Source: an uncultured Corynebacterium sp.
GTDB taxonomy: Bacteria; Actinomycetota; Actinomycetes; Mycobacteriales; Mycobacteriaceae
Assembly (NCBI RefSeq): GCF_947253065.1
Contig: NZ_CAMXWS010000001.1
Location: 62,001 to 126,000 of the forward strand
Length of the DNA stretch: 64,000 bases
Direction of reading: 5' to 3'
In this document: positions 1 through 8,911 of the stretch, piece by piece
How the letters are laid out: each line of letters begins with the position of its first letter
How positions within the stretch are numbered: position 1 is the first letter of the stretch
Translations under genes and position numbers: made by a program
Notes under the pieces: model-generated
What the model was told of the DNA's origin: nothing
The model's database searches: none
What the model saw: the letters and a program-made list of their open reading frames with translations, nothing else

Positions 1-2
1 TC

Positions 3-236
3 GCTTTCCTCGTGTGGATGGTGACACTTTTGGTCGCGTGGTGGATGGAACAACGGCGTATCCCTGGACCGTTTGAGAAACTTCACCGCACTATGTCTTA
101 CGGGCGGAATGGTCTGCCCGAACACTATGAGCTCACGGCGAGAGAACGTGAACGCGGCCTGGGGCGAACCAAGATCGGTTACAAGCAGAGAATTGCTGGC
201 AACTGGGAACTGGCTATGCCACACAATAGTTGCTAA
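3..236 (+). CDS. C-terminal end of a DUF418-family membrane protein (partial)
   Basis: The reading frame is open from the window edge and ends with TAA at 234-236, so only the last 77 residues are present. It begins with a hydrophobic stretch (AFLVWMVTLLVAWWM) that reads as a final transmembrane helix. This is followed by GPFEKLHRTMSYGRNG, which matches the closing motif of the DUF418 family (a helix, then GPLE-x-L-x-R and a tyrosine-glycine pair). DUF418 proteins are polytopic membrane proteins of unknown biochemical role. The gene converges on the esterase gene, with 11 bases between their stop codons. The family call rests on this short tail only. Confidence 0.6.
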   Translation, partial: AFLVWMVTLLVAWWMEQRRIPGPFEKLHRTMSYGRNGLPEHYELTARERERGLGRTKIGYKQRIAGNWELAMPHNSC

Positions 237-247
237 GGACCTCTGCC

Positions 248-1204
248 CTATTTCAAATCATCGCGTCCGCTGATGCCGAAGAACTCGAGGATTTCTTTCG
301 ACGCGAAATTATCGGTGGTGTTCTCCCCAGGACCATTATCGCTATCGTTGCCGGGCCAAATGTGACCGCTGCCGTCGAGGCGGTAGTGACGCAGCTCCGC
401 ATCGCAGTGGCGCCAAATGAATTCCTCACCGGGTCGACTGATCGGTTCAACTTCCGGATCGGGGGCGCAATAATTGCGCTTCGCTGCCTCAGCCATCACT
501 TGTTCATTGGGCATATAGTGAGCGCCGTGGCGTGTCCCACCGTCGTAGTTGATCACTTTGTCGTTGGTGCCATGGAAATCGATTTGTTTAGTGGGAATCG
601 GTGCGCAACCTTCATAGACCTTGTCGTAGAACGCTGCAGAAACAGTGGCGATCCCAGTGAGCTGGTGGGCTCGTTTGCATGCAGTAAATGCTGCGAAGCC
701 GCCGCCGTTTGAATGGCCTGCAGCGAAAACGCGGGCGTGGCTCACCGGATAGGTATCGAGCATTTCCTGACGGACCGAGTCGAAGAATTCAAGGTCCTCC
801 TCCCCCGTCGTCTTCGCATATGGCGCGGGCGCCCAGGCAGTGTCAACGCCTTTCATGTACACCACGACGGCATTGGCATCATCGAAATCAGTGAGCTTAC
901 GAATCGTTTGTGGGCTCATCTTGTAGCCGTGGAACACGAAGAGCAATGGAAGGTTGTACCGGTCGTCCACATCAGGTGGCGTAGTCACCAGATATTCACG
1001 CTCACGCCCGGCCACCGTGATGGTTCGCTCATGCGTGGTGGGTTCGCCAGTGAATTCAGCTTCGGCCTCTGCAAGCTCCTCACGGACTTCATTCGCCGCA
1101 TCGGTGACTTGGAGGTCCTCTTCATTCTCCCCACATGCACCAAGACCAGCGATGGTGACAAGCAGTACCGCACTAGTGGCGGCGATGCGTGCGTGTTTCT
1201 TCAC
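248..1204 (-). CDS. Secreted lipoprotein esterase, PHB-depolymerase/LpqC-like alpha/beta hydrolase
   Basis: Predicted extracytoplasmic serine esterase of the polyhydroxybutyrate depolymerase / feruloyl-esterase-like group. A GTG start at 1204 gives a compact lipoprotein signal, VKKHARIAATSAVLLVTIAG, then the lipobox LGAC; in-frame starts at 1252 and 1282 would give an unusually long n-region, so the start is uncertain. The hydrolase core shows LLFVFHGYKMS (oxyanion region), GHSNGG (nucleophile elbow serine), HGTND (acid) and GSGHIWPG (catalytic histidine), all in the expected order. Natural substrate unknown; actinobacterial relatives are annotated as polyhydroxybutyrate depolymerase or LpqC-type lipoproteins. 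It is divergent from the methyltransferase gene. Confidence 0.8.
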   Translation of the reverse strand: MKKHARIAATSAVLLVTIAGLGACGENEEDLQVTDAANEVREELAEAEAEFTGEPTTHERTITVAGREREYLVTTPPDVDDRYNLPLLFVFHGYKMSPQTIRKLTDFDDANAVVVYMKGVDTAWAPAPYAKTTGEEDLEFFDSVRQEMLDTYPVSHARVFAAGHSNGGGFAAFTACKRAHQLTGIATVSAAFYDKVYEGCAPIPTKQIDFHGTNDKVINYDGGTRHGAHYMPNEQVMAEAAKRNYCAPDPEVEPISRPGEEFIWRHCDAELRHYRLDGSGHIWPGNDSDNGPGENTTDNFASKEILEFFGISGRDDLK

Positions 1205-1386
1205 TGGTGTTCGTGTCTTCCTTGCAGTCAACGTGGGAGCTTTTCGGGTCATTCTCAGGGCGGAAAATTTGACGCCCAGCACGACAACCTACGCCATCGT
1301 AACGTTGATATCTAAAACCCGCGTGGCGCGTCAGCACCGTTCACAGCAAATTCGACGGTGCTGCCAAAGCAGGTAGATTTCATCGC

Positions 1387-2187
1387 ATGGACTCACACCC
1401 GGACCCCAGGTTCTTCAAGCCGAGCGGCAAGCAAGCTCCGGGCTTTGCCACTGCTTCCGCGCGGGTGTTCACTGCTGGTGCCTTCGCCACGGGCGCAGAC
1501 GATTATGAGGACGTGCGCCCAAGCTACCCGCCTCAAGTCGCGGCACTCGTGAATAAAGCACAGACGCTTATCGACGTCGGCGCCGGCACCGGCAAACTCA
1601 CCTCCACGTTGCTCGCGCCGGGTAGATCAGTGTGGGCGGTGGATCCGTCGGCAAGCATGCTCGAGATGCTTCGTACGCATCTGCCCAATGTTCCTGTGTG
1701 GCGGGCGACGGCGGAAGCGACTGGTCTTCGGGACCGGAGTGTTGATGCGTATGTCAGTGCGCAAACGTGGCACTGGGTCGACGCGGCCGCCGCGAGTGCG
1801 GAGGCTGACAGGGTCGTGAAACCTGGTGGTGCGCTCATGCTGTGTTGGAACACCCTCGATGTTTCACACCCGTGGGTGTTGCGTCTTTCCCGGATCAGCC
1901 ACTCTGGCGATGTGCACCGTGAGGGTTTCTACCCAGAGGTGAAACAGCCGTGGGTACTAGAAGAAGAAGCGCGTACCCGATGGTTCCAGGCAATCACCCC
2001 AGAGCAGCTTTTTGCGCTTGCGCGCACGCGTTCATACTGGTTGCGGGCCAACGAGAAAACCCGGCAGAAAGTGACAGACAATCTGTGTTGGTATCTCTAC
2101 GAACGTCTCGGCTTCGATCCCGGGCAACCGATACCACTGCCCTACCGCACCGACGCGTTCTTGTACCGCAGGGCAGCCACTACCTAG
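1387..2187 (+). CDS. Class I SAM-dependent methyltransferase
   Basis: 266 residues. The SAM-binding motif I LIDVGAGTGKLTSTLL lies near residues 60-75, followed by the acidic loop VWAVDPSASMLEML and motif IV-like DAYVSAQTWHWVDA, as in the UbiE/Methyltransf_11 group. The DDYEDVRPSYP segment near residue 38 is typical of small actinobacterial methyltransferases of unknown substrate. The gene stands alone on the right strand, divergent from the esterase gene and converging on der. The substrate cannot be read from the sequence. The codons for LID in motif I contain one copy of the dispersed word GCTTATCGACG (1566-1576). Confidence 0.85.
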   Translation: MDSHPDPRFFKPSGKQAPGFATASARVFTAGAFATGADDYEDVRPSYPPQVAALVNKAQTLIDVGAGTGKLTSTLLAPGRSVWAVDPSASMLEMLRTHLPNVPVWRATAEATGLRDRSVDAYVSAQTWHWVDAAAASAEADRVVKPGGALMLCWNTLDVSHPWVLRLSRISHSGDVHREGFYPEVKQPWVLEEEARTRWFQAITPEQLFALARTRSYWLRANEKTRQKVTDNLCWYLYERLGFDPGQPIPLPYRTDAFLYRRAATT

Positions 2188-2230
2188 CTTCCACCGACGG
2201 TCACGGTGCGGGTGACACGTCGAGTAGACG

Positions 2231-3832
2231 TCACTTGCGTCTCCGCGGGTTGCGTTCACGCACGCGCACGGCGAAACGAATTGGAGTGCCGTGGTAGCCG
2301 AACTGTTCACGGAATTTCCGCTCCAGGTAGCGGCGGTAGCCACCATCGAGGAAGCCGGTTGTGAACAGGACGATTGTCGGCGGACGGGTGTTCACCATGG
2401 TGGCAAAGAGCACCTTCGGCAAACGGTTATTCTTCATCGGCGGCGGATTCTCCGCGATCGCTTCACGGACCCAATTATTCAGCTGGCCGGTGGAAATACG
2501 ACGATCCCAGTTCTCCAGCGCCGTGATCATTTCCTTCTCCAGACGGTGCAGGCCACGACCTGTCTCCGCAGAGATGTTGATCTTGGACACCCACGGCAGT
2601 TGGTTGAGCTGCATGTCGAATTCCCGGTCGAAGTAGTAACGCCGGTCCTCGTCCATCAAGTCCCATTTGTTGAAGGCGATGACCATTGCCTTGCCGGCCT
2701 CCAACACCATGGAAATCACGCGTTGATCTTGCTCGGTGATTTCCTCTGCGGCGTCGATAAGCACAACGCACACTTCGGCCGCGTCGATCGTGCCGCGGGT
2801 ACGCAACGAGGCGTAATACTCGTGTCCGGTCGCGTTCTTGACCTTCTTGCGCAGACCAGCGGTATCAATGAAGCGCCAAAGGCGCTGATCAAGCTGAATC
2901 AGCTCATCGACCGGGTCGACAGTGGTACCCGCGACATTGTCCACGACAGCACGCTTCGACTTCGACAGCTTGTTCAGCAGGCTCGACTTACCCACATTCG
3001 GCTTGCCGACGAGTGCAACACGACGCGGTCCCTCCGTGATCGAGCTTGCTGCCTTCGGCTCCTTCGGGAAAGCTTTGACGATCTCGTCCAAGACATCTGC
3101 ACCACCACGACCGTGCAGTGCGGAGACCGGCCATGGGTCGCCCAGTCCGAGCGAGTAGAACTCGGCGACATCACCCCACTGGGACTCGGATTCAAATTTG
3201 TTGGCAACGAGCAGGATAGGAACGTCCGAACGCTGCAGGTTACGTGCCATGAAGGCATCAGAATCGGTGACGCCCACATGAGCATCAACGACCATGACGA
3301 TGACATCAGCATCATCCATGGCGGCCTCAGACTGGTGCGCGATGGAAGCGTGGATGCCCTTCGCATCCGGGTCCCAGCCACCGGTATCCTGCACCCAAAA
3401 GCGCTTGCCGGCCCAGTCGGCGAGGTAGCTGACCCTATCGCGGGTCACACCGGGGTGGTCCTCCACCACTGCTTCACGGCGGCCGAGAAAGCGGTTGACC
3501 AGGGTGGATTTACCCACGTTCGGGCGACCAACGATCGCGACAGTGGGCAAAGCCTCTTCGATGTGACCGTCCGGCGTGATGCCGTATTCCGCACCGATTT
3601 CTTCCCACTCTTCGTCGGTATATTCGTAGTCTTCGATCTCATCGCCGTTATCGCTGGCAGCATCGTCGCTACCGTAACTGTCGCCGAAATCAGCGGGACC
3701 GAATTCCGATTCGTCAAAGTCTTCGTAGGCCTCAGCCTCGGAAATCACTTCACCGTCATAATCGGCTGGGTTGAATTCGGTGTACTCGAATTGGGTGTCT
3801 TCGAGCGATTCGTTGTCCTTGCGGTCAGTCAT
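2231..3832 (-). CDS. der: Ribosome biogenesis GTPase Der (EngA)
   Basis: Double-GTPase needed for 50S subunit maturation. Two complete GTPase domains are visible: P-loops GRPNVGKST near residue 102 and GKPNVGKSS near residue 275, with switch regions DTGGWD and DTAGLR and NKWD as a G4 motif in the second domain. A KH-like C-terminal domain follows and ends in RERNPRRRK. The protein is 533 residues, longer than the roughly 440 of E. coli Der, because of an acidic N-terminal extension of about 95 residues rich in D, E and Y, which is common in Actinobacteria. It overlaps cmk by four bases (ATGA), so the two are translationally coupled. Confidence 0.97.
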   Translation of the reverse strand: MTDRKDNESLEDTQFEYTEFNPADYDGEVISEAEAYEDFDESEFGPADFGDSYGSDDAASDNGDEIEDYEYTDEEWEEIGAEYGITPDGHIEEALPTVAIVGRPNVGKSTLVNRFLGRREAVVEDHPGVTRDRVSYLADWAGKRFWVQDTGGWDPDAKGIHASIAHQSEAAMDDADVIVMVVDAHVGVTDSDAFMARNLQRSDVPILLVANKFESESQWGDVAEFYSLGLGDPWPVSALHGRGGADVLDEIVKAFPKEPKAASSITEGPRRVALVGKPNVGKSSLLNKLSKSKRAVVDNVAGTTVDPVDELIQLDQRLWRFIDTAGLRKKVKNATGHEYYASLRTRGTIDAAEVCVVLIDAAEEITEQDQRVISMVLEAGKAMVIAFNKWDLMDEDRRYYFDREFDMQLNQLPWVSKINISAETGRGLHRLEKEMITALENWDRRISTGQLNNWVREAIAENPPPMKNNRLPKVLFATMVNTRPPTIVLFTTGFLDGGYRRYLERKFREQFGYHGTPIRFAVRVRERNPRRRK

Positions 3833-4548
3833 CGCGCGCTCCTTTCAATGAGCGTGATCAATGCTCCCAAGACCTCTTCTTTAGTCATCTCAGAAGTGTC
3901 GATGATCTCGGCGTCATCTGCCGGGCGGAGCGGACTGGTTGCGCGGGAAGAATCCAGCTCATCGCGGCGAATCACATCAGCCAAAACAGTGTCATAGTCC
4001 GCCTCACGACCAGCTGCGATGTCCTGGTCATAACGGCGGGTGGCGCGCACCTCCGGGGAGGCGGTGAGGAAAGCCTTGGCAGGAGCGTCGATAAGCACGA
4101 CCGTGCCAATGTCCCTGCCTTCGACGATCGCGCGGTGCGCTTCGTGGGCGAGCTTGCGCTGCAGCTCCACGAGGTTCGTGCGCACCTCCGGAATGGCAGA
4201 TACCGCAGAGACATTCTGCGTGACCTCGCGCCCGCGGATTTCCGTGGCCACGTTCTCACCGTTGAGGATCACTTCGGTGGAATCAGGATCATCCGAGATC
4301 TCCAGCGGCAGGTCACGTGTTGCTTCAATCACGGCCTCAGTATTCTCCGGATCCACCCCGGCACGAAGCACAGCGAGCGTAGCCACGCGGTACATGGCAC
4401 CGGTATCCACATACTTAGCGTTCAGGCGCTTGGCCAAGGCGCGACAGGTCGTGGACTTACCAGTGCCGGAAGGCCCATCGACGGCAAGAATCAGACCGCC
4501 ATCAGGCATATTCGACAACGTAGCGAGAGAATCATTCGTCGTACTCAT
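3829..4548 (-). CDS. cmk: Cytidylate kinase
   Basis: Phosphorylates CMP and dCMP to the diphosphates with ATP in pyrimidine nucleotide recycling. The P-loop AVDGPSGTGKSTTC lies at about residues 20-33, followed by the CMP-binding DTGAMYRV motif, the insert domain, and the lid region RDIGTVV...RR characteristic of Cmk. At 239 residues it has the usual bacterial length. It sits between rluB (stop overlaps its ATG by one base, TAATG) and der (four-base overlap), giving the conserved actinobacterial rluB-cmk-der unit. One copy of the dispersed 11-mer (4086-4096) encodes its VLIDAPA segment. Confidence 0.96.
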   Translation of the reverse strand: MSTTNDSLATLSNMPDGGLILAVDGPSGTGKSTTCRALAKRLNAKYVDTGAMYRVATLAVLRAGVDPENTEAVIEATRDLPLEISDDPDSTEVILNGENVATEIRGREVTQNVSAVSAIPEVRTNLVELQRKLAHEAHRAIVEGRDIGTVVLIDAPAKAFLTASPEVRATRRYDQDIAAGREADYDTVLADVIRRDELDSSRATSPLRPADDAEIIDTSEMTKEEVLGALITLIERSAR

Positions 4549-5528
4549 TACATTTCCACCGCCTTGTACAGTGCTGTCAACTCGGAGTCATTCAAAGCAC
4601 GCATAGTGCCCGGCTTGAGCTCGCCAAGCTGAACCGTATGGATCTTCGTGCGCACGAGACGCTGAACTGGGAAACCGGCTGCCTTGAGCATGCGACGGAC
4701 AATGTGCTTGCGGCCCTCGTGGATCTCCAATCGGACCAGTGACTGCCCCTGATAGGTATCCACGATTTGGGCGTAATCTGCCTTCGCGATTCCGTCGTCG
4801 AGCTCAATGCCCTTCTTCAGTTCACGCACCAAAGCGGGCTTAGCTTCGCCCAGTACCGTCGCCAGATATGTCTTAGACACCTGGTAGCGCGGGTGCATGA
4901 GACGGTTCGCCAACTCGCCATCATTAGTGAGCAGCAACAGACCTTCAGTGTCGGCGTCCAAACGACCAACGTGGAAGAGACGCTGGCCGGACACAATGCG
5001 GTCAGCAACCAGGTCGCCAACGCACGGGCGCCCAAGGTCATCTTCCATCGTGGTGTGCATGCCACGGGGTTTATTCAGCGCGAAGTACTGGTGTTCCTCG
5101 TTGACATTGATGCGCACACCATCGACGCGGATGATGTCCACATTCGGATCAAGGCGCACGCCTTGTTTCCGAATGATCTTGCCGTTGACCTCAACGCGAC
5201 CCTCGTCGATCATCACCTCAGAGTGACGGCGTGACGCCACACCCGCCTGGGCGAGAACCTTCTGCAGACGAATGCCCTCATTCGGCTTCCTGCGCGGTGT
5301 ACGTTTCTGTTCCTCGTGCTCAACGGCTTTTCCAAGCGGAGCAACGGGGTCTTCGCGTTCATCCCACCAATTATCTTCCAGTGGGTGAGCTTCAGCGTTT
5401 TTCGCCGCATTCTCACGCCGCTCATTCAAGCTGACGTTCTGGTGCTTTGCGGGTTTAGCGTTGGAGAGGAAGAACTTCTCGTCCTTCCCCCTGTCCGGTG
5501 TGCCTTCTCGGCGAGCGGTAGGAGTCAT
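4548..5528 (-). CDS. rluB: 23S rRNA pseudouridine synthase, RluB/RsuA family
   Basis: Isomerises a specific uridine in large-subunit rRNA. A charged N-terminal tail of about 80 residues precedes an S4 RNA-binding domain (IRLQKVLAQAGVASRR, about residues 86-101), then the synthase domain with the family motif GRLDADTEGLLLL; Asp191 is the expected catalytic residue. The C-terminal region (EIHEGRKHIVRRM) also fits the RsuA family. The tail is low complexity and typical of actinobacterial homologues. The gene lies 11 bases after scpB and overlaps cmk by one base, so it is part of the scpA-scpB-rluB-cmk-der operon. RsuA versus RluB specificity is inferred from this neighbourhood. Confidence 0.93.
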   Translation of the reverse strand: MTPTARREGTPDRGKDEKFFLSNAKPAKHQNVSLNERRENAAKNAEAHPLEDNWWDEREDPVAPLGKAVEHEEQKRTPRRKPNEGIRLQKVLAQAGVASRRHSEVMIDEGRVEVNGKIIRKQGVRLDPNVDIIRVDGVRINVNEEHQYFALNKPRGMHTTMEDDLGRPCVGDLVADRIVSGQRLFHVGRLDADTEGLLLLTNDGELANRLMHPRYQVSKTYLATVLGEAKPALVRELKKGIELDDGIAKADYAQIVDTYQGQSLVRLEIHEGRKHIVRRMLKAAGFPVQRLVRTKIHTVQLGELKPGTMRALNDSELTALYKAVEM

Positions 5529-5539
5529 GGTTCCCCAAA

Positions 5540-6103
5540 CTACCAGGCATCTTCGATCGAATCGACTTCCGGAAGCAGTGGCGCCAAGTCCGGCAGTCGA
5601 TCAAGTGAATCAATACCGAGCTGCTCTAAGAACAATTCCGTTGTCACATACCGGTGAGCGCCCGTCGCGGCGTCCGGATCGACCTCCGCAATGAGTCCGC
5701 GCAACGTCAGCGTGCGCATCACACCATCGACATTCACACCTCGTACCGCTGCGACTTGAGCACGCGTTACTGGCTGGCGGTATGCCACCACCGCGAGGGT
5801 CTCCATCGCAGCACGACTGAGCTTTGTGTGCGCGCCATCGACCAGGAATGCTTCAACTGCATCAGCATTATCTGGCCGTGTGTATAGGCGCCAGCCTTCC
5901 GCGGTTTTACGCAGATCCATACCTGATCCCCGCTCATCGAGCTCAGCTGACCACTGATTCAAACACTCAGTGACCGCAGACTCTTCGACATTGAGCGCAC
6001 CGGCTAGATCAGCCGCCAAGGCGGGCGTATCAATCACCAGCAGAATCGACTCGAGATGCGAGCGCAATTGGCTCACCATGGGCAAAGATGCTTCGGCTTC
6101 CAC
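5540..6103 (-). CDS. scpB: Segregation and condensation protein B
   Basis: Winged-helix partner of ScpA in the SMC-ScpAB condensin, which organises and segregates the chromosome. The 187-residue protein shows the two winged-helix modules: LRSHLESILLVIDTPALAADLA near the N-terminus and METLAVVAYRQPVTRAQVAAVRGVNVDGVMRTL in the middle, the most conserved ScpB segment. It follows scpA by 19 bases on the same strand. Length is normal for actinobacteria. Confidence 0.95.
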   Translation of the reverse strand: MEAEASLPMVSQLRSHLESILLVIDTPALAADLAGALNVEESAVTECLNQWSAELDERGSGMDLRKTAEGWRLYTRPDNADAVEAFLVDGAHTKLSRAAMETLAVVAYRQPVTRAQVAAVRGVNVDGVMRTLTLRGLIAEVDPDAATGAHRYVTTELFLEQLGIDSLDRLPDLAPLLPEVDSIEDAW

Positions 6104-6122
6104 GTGCTTCTATTTCCCCTCA

Positions 6123-6971
6123 CTATTCCCAGTTCGATGCAGCCACTACTGCTGGATCGACGTCTTTGCCAGTCCACGCGATATTAAGCTGGCCCAATGC
6201 TTCTTCCTGTTGGGCATCAATCGCATGAGCCTTATACAGCTCAAGTACTGCTAGGAACCTGCCGACGACTTCCATCGACCGGGTGCAATCCCGAGTCAGA
6301 GCCGTGAACGTCAACCAGTGCTCCGGACCCGCAAGCTTTAGCGTTTCCAGCAATCGTCCGGCCTGCTCTGGGACGGAGACCTGCTGAATGTGCAGGTGGT
6401 CCACTCGGACCTCCTCCGGCGGCTTCGGCCTGAACACTGACGCAGCGAGTTCCGCGAATGATCCCGGCGTATGCCCCAAATCCACTGGCGGAAGAATCTC
6501 AGCGAAGGCGTCCTCCATGCCGACTGCGCGCGGATACCTGCGCCGGGCATTGGCCTGCCACCGTTCGAATTGGTCTGCGACCTGTTGGTATGCCTTGTAC
6601 TGCAAGAGGCGTGCGAAGAGGAGATCTCGCGAGGACAACAATTCAAGATCATCTTCATCGTCATCACCGTTGCGTGGCAGCAAGCGTTGGGCTTTGAGGT
6701 TCAACAGCGTGGCAGCGGTGACCAAGAACTCAGTGATCTCATCTAATTCCGCGGTCTCACCAAGCTGTTTCACGTATGCAATGAACTCGTCAGTGACCTC
6801 CGCCAAAGCTACTTCAGTCACGTCGAGCTTGTGGGAGCTGATCAGATTCAGCAGCAGATCATACGGGCCTTCAAAATTATTCAGGACCAGGGTGAAACCA
6901 GTGATCTCCGGCTGGTAGCCCTGACCGGAATATGAGGCATCGCGTGGATCAACCGGTTTTGCTGTGGTCAT
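6123..6971 (-). CDS. scpA: Segregation and condensation protein A (kleisin)
   Basis: Kleisin subunit that bridges the SMC heads. The N-terminal domain FTLVLNNFEGPYDLLLNLI, about residues 26-44, is the diagnostic ScpA start, followed by KLDVTEVALAEVTDEF and the helical segment ITEFLVTAATLLNLKAQRLLP. A variable middle and the C-terminal winged helix, which contacts the SMC cap (VVGRFLAVLELYKAHAIDAQQEE), complete the 282 residues. It lies 37 bases downstream of the ParA-type ATPase gene. Confidence 0.95.
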   Translation of the reverse strand: MTTAKPVDPRDASYSGQGYQPEITGFTLVLNNFEGPYDLLLNLISSHKLDVTEVALAEVTDEFIAYVKQLGETAELDEITEFLVTAATLLNLKAQRLLPRNGDDDEDDLELLSSRDLLFARLLQYKAYQQVADQFERWQANARRRYPRAVGMEDAFAEILPPVDLGHTPGSFAELAASVFRPKPPEEVRVDHLHIQQVSVPEQAGRLLETLKLAGPEHWLTFTALTRDCTRSMEVVGRFLAVLELYKAHAIDAQQEEALGQLNIAWTGKDVDPAVVAASNWE

Positions 6972-7008
6972 TGAGTCTGGCTCCCCTCACCTGGACCGAG
7001 GCGGGGTC

Positions 7009-7878
7009 CTAAGAGGTGCGCTCGATGACTTCGAGGGCCAAGTTGCGGTACTGCTCGGCGCCGGGGGAATTCGGCGCCCATGTGATGATCGGTTCGCCTG
7101 CCACAGATGTCTCCGGGAAACGAACGGTACGTGTGATCACGGTGTCAAAGACACGGTCACCGAAGACTTCCACGACGCGGTCCATGACCTCACGAGCATG
7201 CGTGGTCCGTCGGTCGAACATGGTGACCAGGATTCCCACGATGTCCAGGTCGAAGTTAATGCGGTCCCGGACCTTTTCCACCGTGTCGGTGAGCAGGGCC
7301 AAGCCACGCAGGGAGAAGTACTCGCATTCCATGGGAATGATCACGCCCTGCGAGCACGCAAGAGCATTCACCGTGAGCAAACCGAGCGACGGCTGGCAGT
7401 CGATGATGATGAAGTCATACTCCCCGCGCACTGGACGCAGCGCACGGCCAAGAGTTTGCTCACGACCGACCTCGTTGACGAGCTGGATCTCCGCAGCTGA
7501 GAGGTCAATATTCGCCGGCACCAAATCTAGTCCGGAGACATTCGTGTGCTTGATCGCTGCATGAATTGACGAAGTGTTATCCAACATCAGGTCATAGACC
7601 GTCACCTGGTCCTCATCATGCGAGACATTCAGGCCAGCAGAGAGCGCACCCTGGGGATCAAGGTCGACGAGAAGGACTTTGCGTCCCTGCTCCGCCAAAC
7701 ATGCGCCCAGGTTGATCGACGACGTGGTCTTACCCACGCCACCTTTTTGGTTGACCATCGAAATGATCGTGGCGGGACCATGCTTTTCCAACGGTTCTGG
7801 TTGGGGAAGCTCACGCAAAGGCCGACCAGTCAGGCCGACTTCCGCCTCGGAAGCGCTAAAAAGTCCGTCCTCCGTCAC
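7009..7878 (-). CDS. ParA/Soj-family ATPase
   Basis: Deviant-Walker ATPase of the ParA/MinD superfamily. The P-loop NQKGGVGKTTSSINLG carries the two signature lysines, VDLDPQGAL is the A-prime motif, and DCQPSLGLLTVNAL is Walker B. I place the start at GTG 7878 because AAAGGAG lies five bases upstream; the longer frame to 7944 lacks this. This is not the parA of the origin-linked parAB pair, since there is no ParB gene; it is the second, scpAB-linked ParA conserved in Actinobacteria, which probably acts with SMC-ScpAB or cell-pole factors. Its own partner cannot be identified here. Confidence 0.9.
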   Translation of the reverse strand: MTEDGLFSASEAEVGLTGRPLRELPQPEPLEKHGPATIISMVNQKGGVGKTTSSINLGACLAEQGRKVLLVDLDPQGALSAGLNVSHDEDQVTVYDLMLDNTSSIHAAIKHTNVSGLDLVPANIDLSAAEIQLVNEVGREQTLGRALRPVRGEYDFIIIDCQPSLGLLTVNALACSQGVIIPMECEYFSLRGLALLTDTVEKVRDRINFDLDIVGILVTMFDRRTTHAREVMDRVVEVFGDRVFDTVITRTVRFPETSVAGEPIITWAPNSPGAEQYRNLALEVIERTS

Positions 7879-7995
7879 CGCCACTCCTTTTAGTGTTCCC
7901 GTGAACGCTCTGCCATTACGGCGCCGCTGCCAATCAAAGATCAACTGAAACGACGCGGTTGATGGTCATCTTACACGGGTGTCATTTGCCCGCAC

Positions 7996-8901
7996 TTACG
8001 AACGGGGATGCGCAGTGGCCCACACTTCACGCAAGTTTTCTGGTGTGACGTGGGTATATATTTGAGTCGTTGTTACGGAAGCATGGCCGAGCAATTCCTG
8101 GACCGTTCGCACATCTGCTCCCCCCTCAAGCAGGTGGGTGGCAAATGAGTGCCTCATGGTGTGTGGAGAGATTTCCTTTTCAATCCCAGCACGCGATGCC
8201 GCATCTTTAATGATCGCCCAGGAGCTCTGACGCGACAGCGCGCTGCCGCGCTTATTCAAGAAAACAGCATGCGATTTCCCCTTCGACAGCGCGGGCCGGC
8301 CACGCACCAAATAGGCCTCGAGTGCTCGTTGCGCGGCCCCACCAACAGGCACAATGCGCTGCTTATCACCCTTGCCTGTCACTTTGATGAAGTCACGGGT
8401 CTCCGCAATATCGTCGACCACAAGGGCCAATACTTCTGAGATGCGTGCCCCGGTGGCATAAAGCACCTCGAGCAGCGCCTTATCACGCAGCTGGGTCGGG
8501 GTCTCGGTCGGGCAGGCGTCGAGAAGCATGCCGACCTCGTCGATCGTGAGCGTATCCGGAAGCTTCTCCCCTAGCTTCGGTGGCGAGACACCGGCGGCGA
8601 CATCGGCTGCGACAACACCTTCAGAGACCGCGAATTTGTGCAGGCCGCGCGCAACGACGAGGGCACGGCTTGCCGACGCCGCCGCGAGCCCCTTCCTTCC
8701 CTCGCTCCCTCGCCGGAGGTCCGCCACATAGTCTTCAAGATCCGTGGATACGACCTCGCCCAAGTCAGTTTTGCCTGCATCTTCAAGCCAATTGAGGTAG
8801 CGCTCAACATCACGCCGGTAATTGCTCAGCGTATTGGCGGAGACTCCCCGCTCCACTGCGAGATGGTCAAGCCAGAGTTGGCCGACCGTACGTGCGTCCA
8901 C
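7996..8901 (-). CDS. xerD: Site-specific tyrosine recombinase XerD
   Basis: Resolves chromosome dimers at dif, together with XerC. The N-terminal SAM-like core-binding domain (ERGVSANTLSNYRRDVERYLNWL) is followed by a catalytic domain with the complete set of residues: Arg153 in ATGARISEV, Lys near 177, His247 and Arg250 in HTMRHSFATHLL, His273 in LGHASVTTT and the nucleophile Tyr282 in IYTHV. The 301-residue length is exactly that of XerD proteins. It is a housekeeping enzyme, not an integrase: no attachment sites or phage genes are nearby. The stop codon lies 10 bases from the nudix gene. Confidence 0.95.
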   Translation of the reverse strand: MDARTVGQLWLDHLAVERGVSANTLSNYRRDVERYLNWLEDAGKTDLGEVVSTDLEDYVADLRRGSEGRKGLAAASASRALVVARGLHKFAVSEGVVAADVAAGVSPPKLGEKLPDTLTIDEVGMLLDACPTETPTQLRDKALLEVLYATGARISEVLALVVDDIAETRDFIKVTGKGDKQRIVPVGGAAQRALEAYLVRGRPALSKGKSHAVFLNKRGSALSRQSSWAIIKDAASRAGIEKEISPHTMRHSFATHLLEGGADVRTVQELLGHASVTTTQIYTHVTPENLREVWATAHPRS

Positions 8902-8911
8902 TGCGAGCCTT

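Noticed and set aside
2291..3997. A 568-codon frame opposite der
   Set aside because: Shadow of the conserved Der GTPase frame.
7009..7878. An origin-proximal parAB locus
   Set aside because: No ParB gene and no TGTTTCACGTGAAACA-type parS was seen; the gene is the scpAB-linked ParA paralogue.
7996..8901. Phage or island integrase
   Set aside because: Length, catalytic residues and the conserved scpAB neighbourhood mark it as housekeeping XerD; no att-like repeats flank it.
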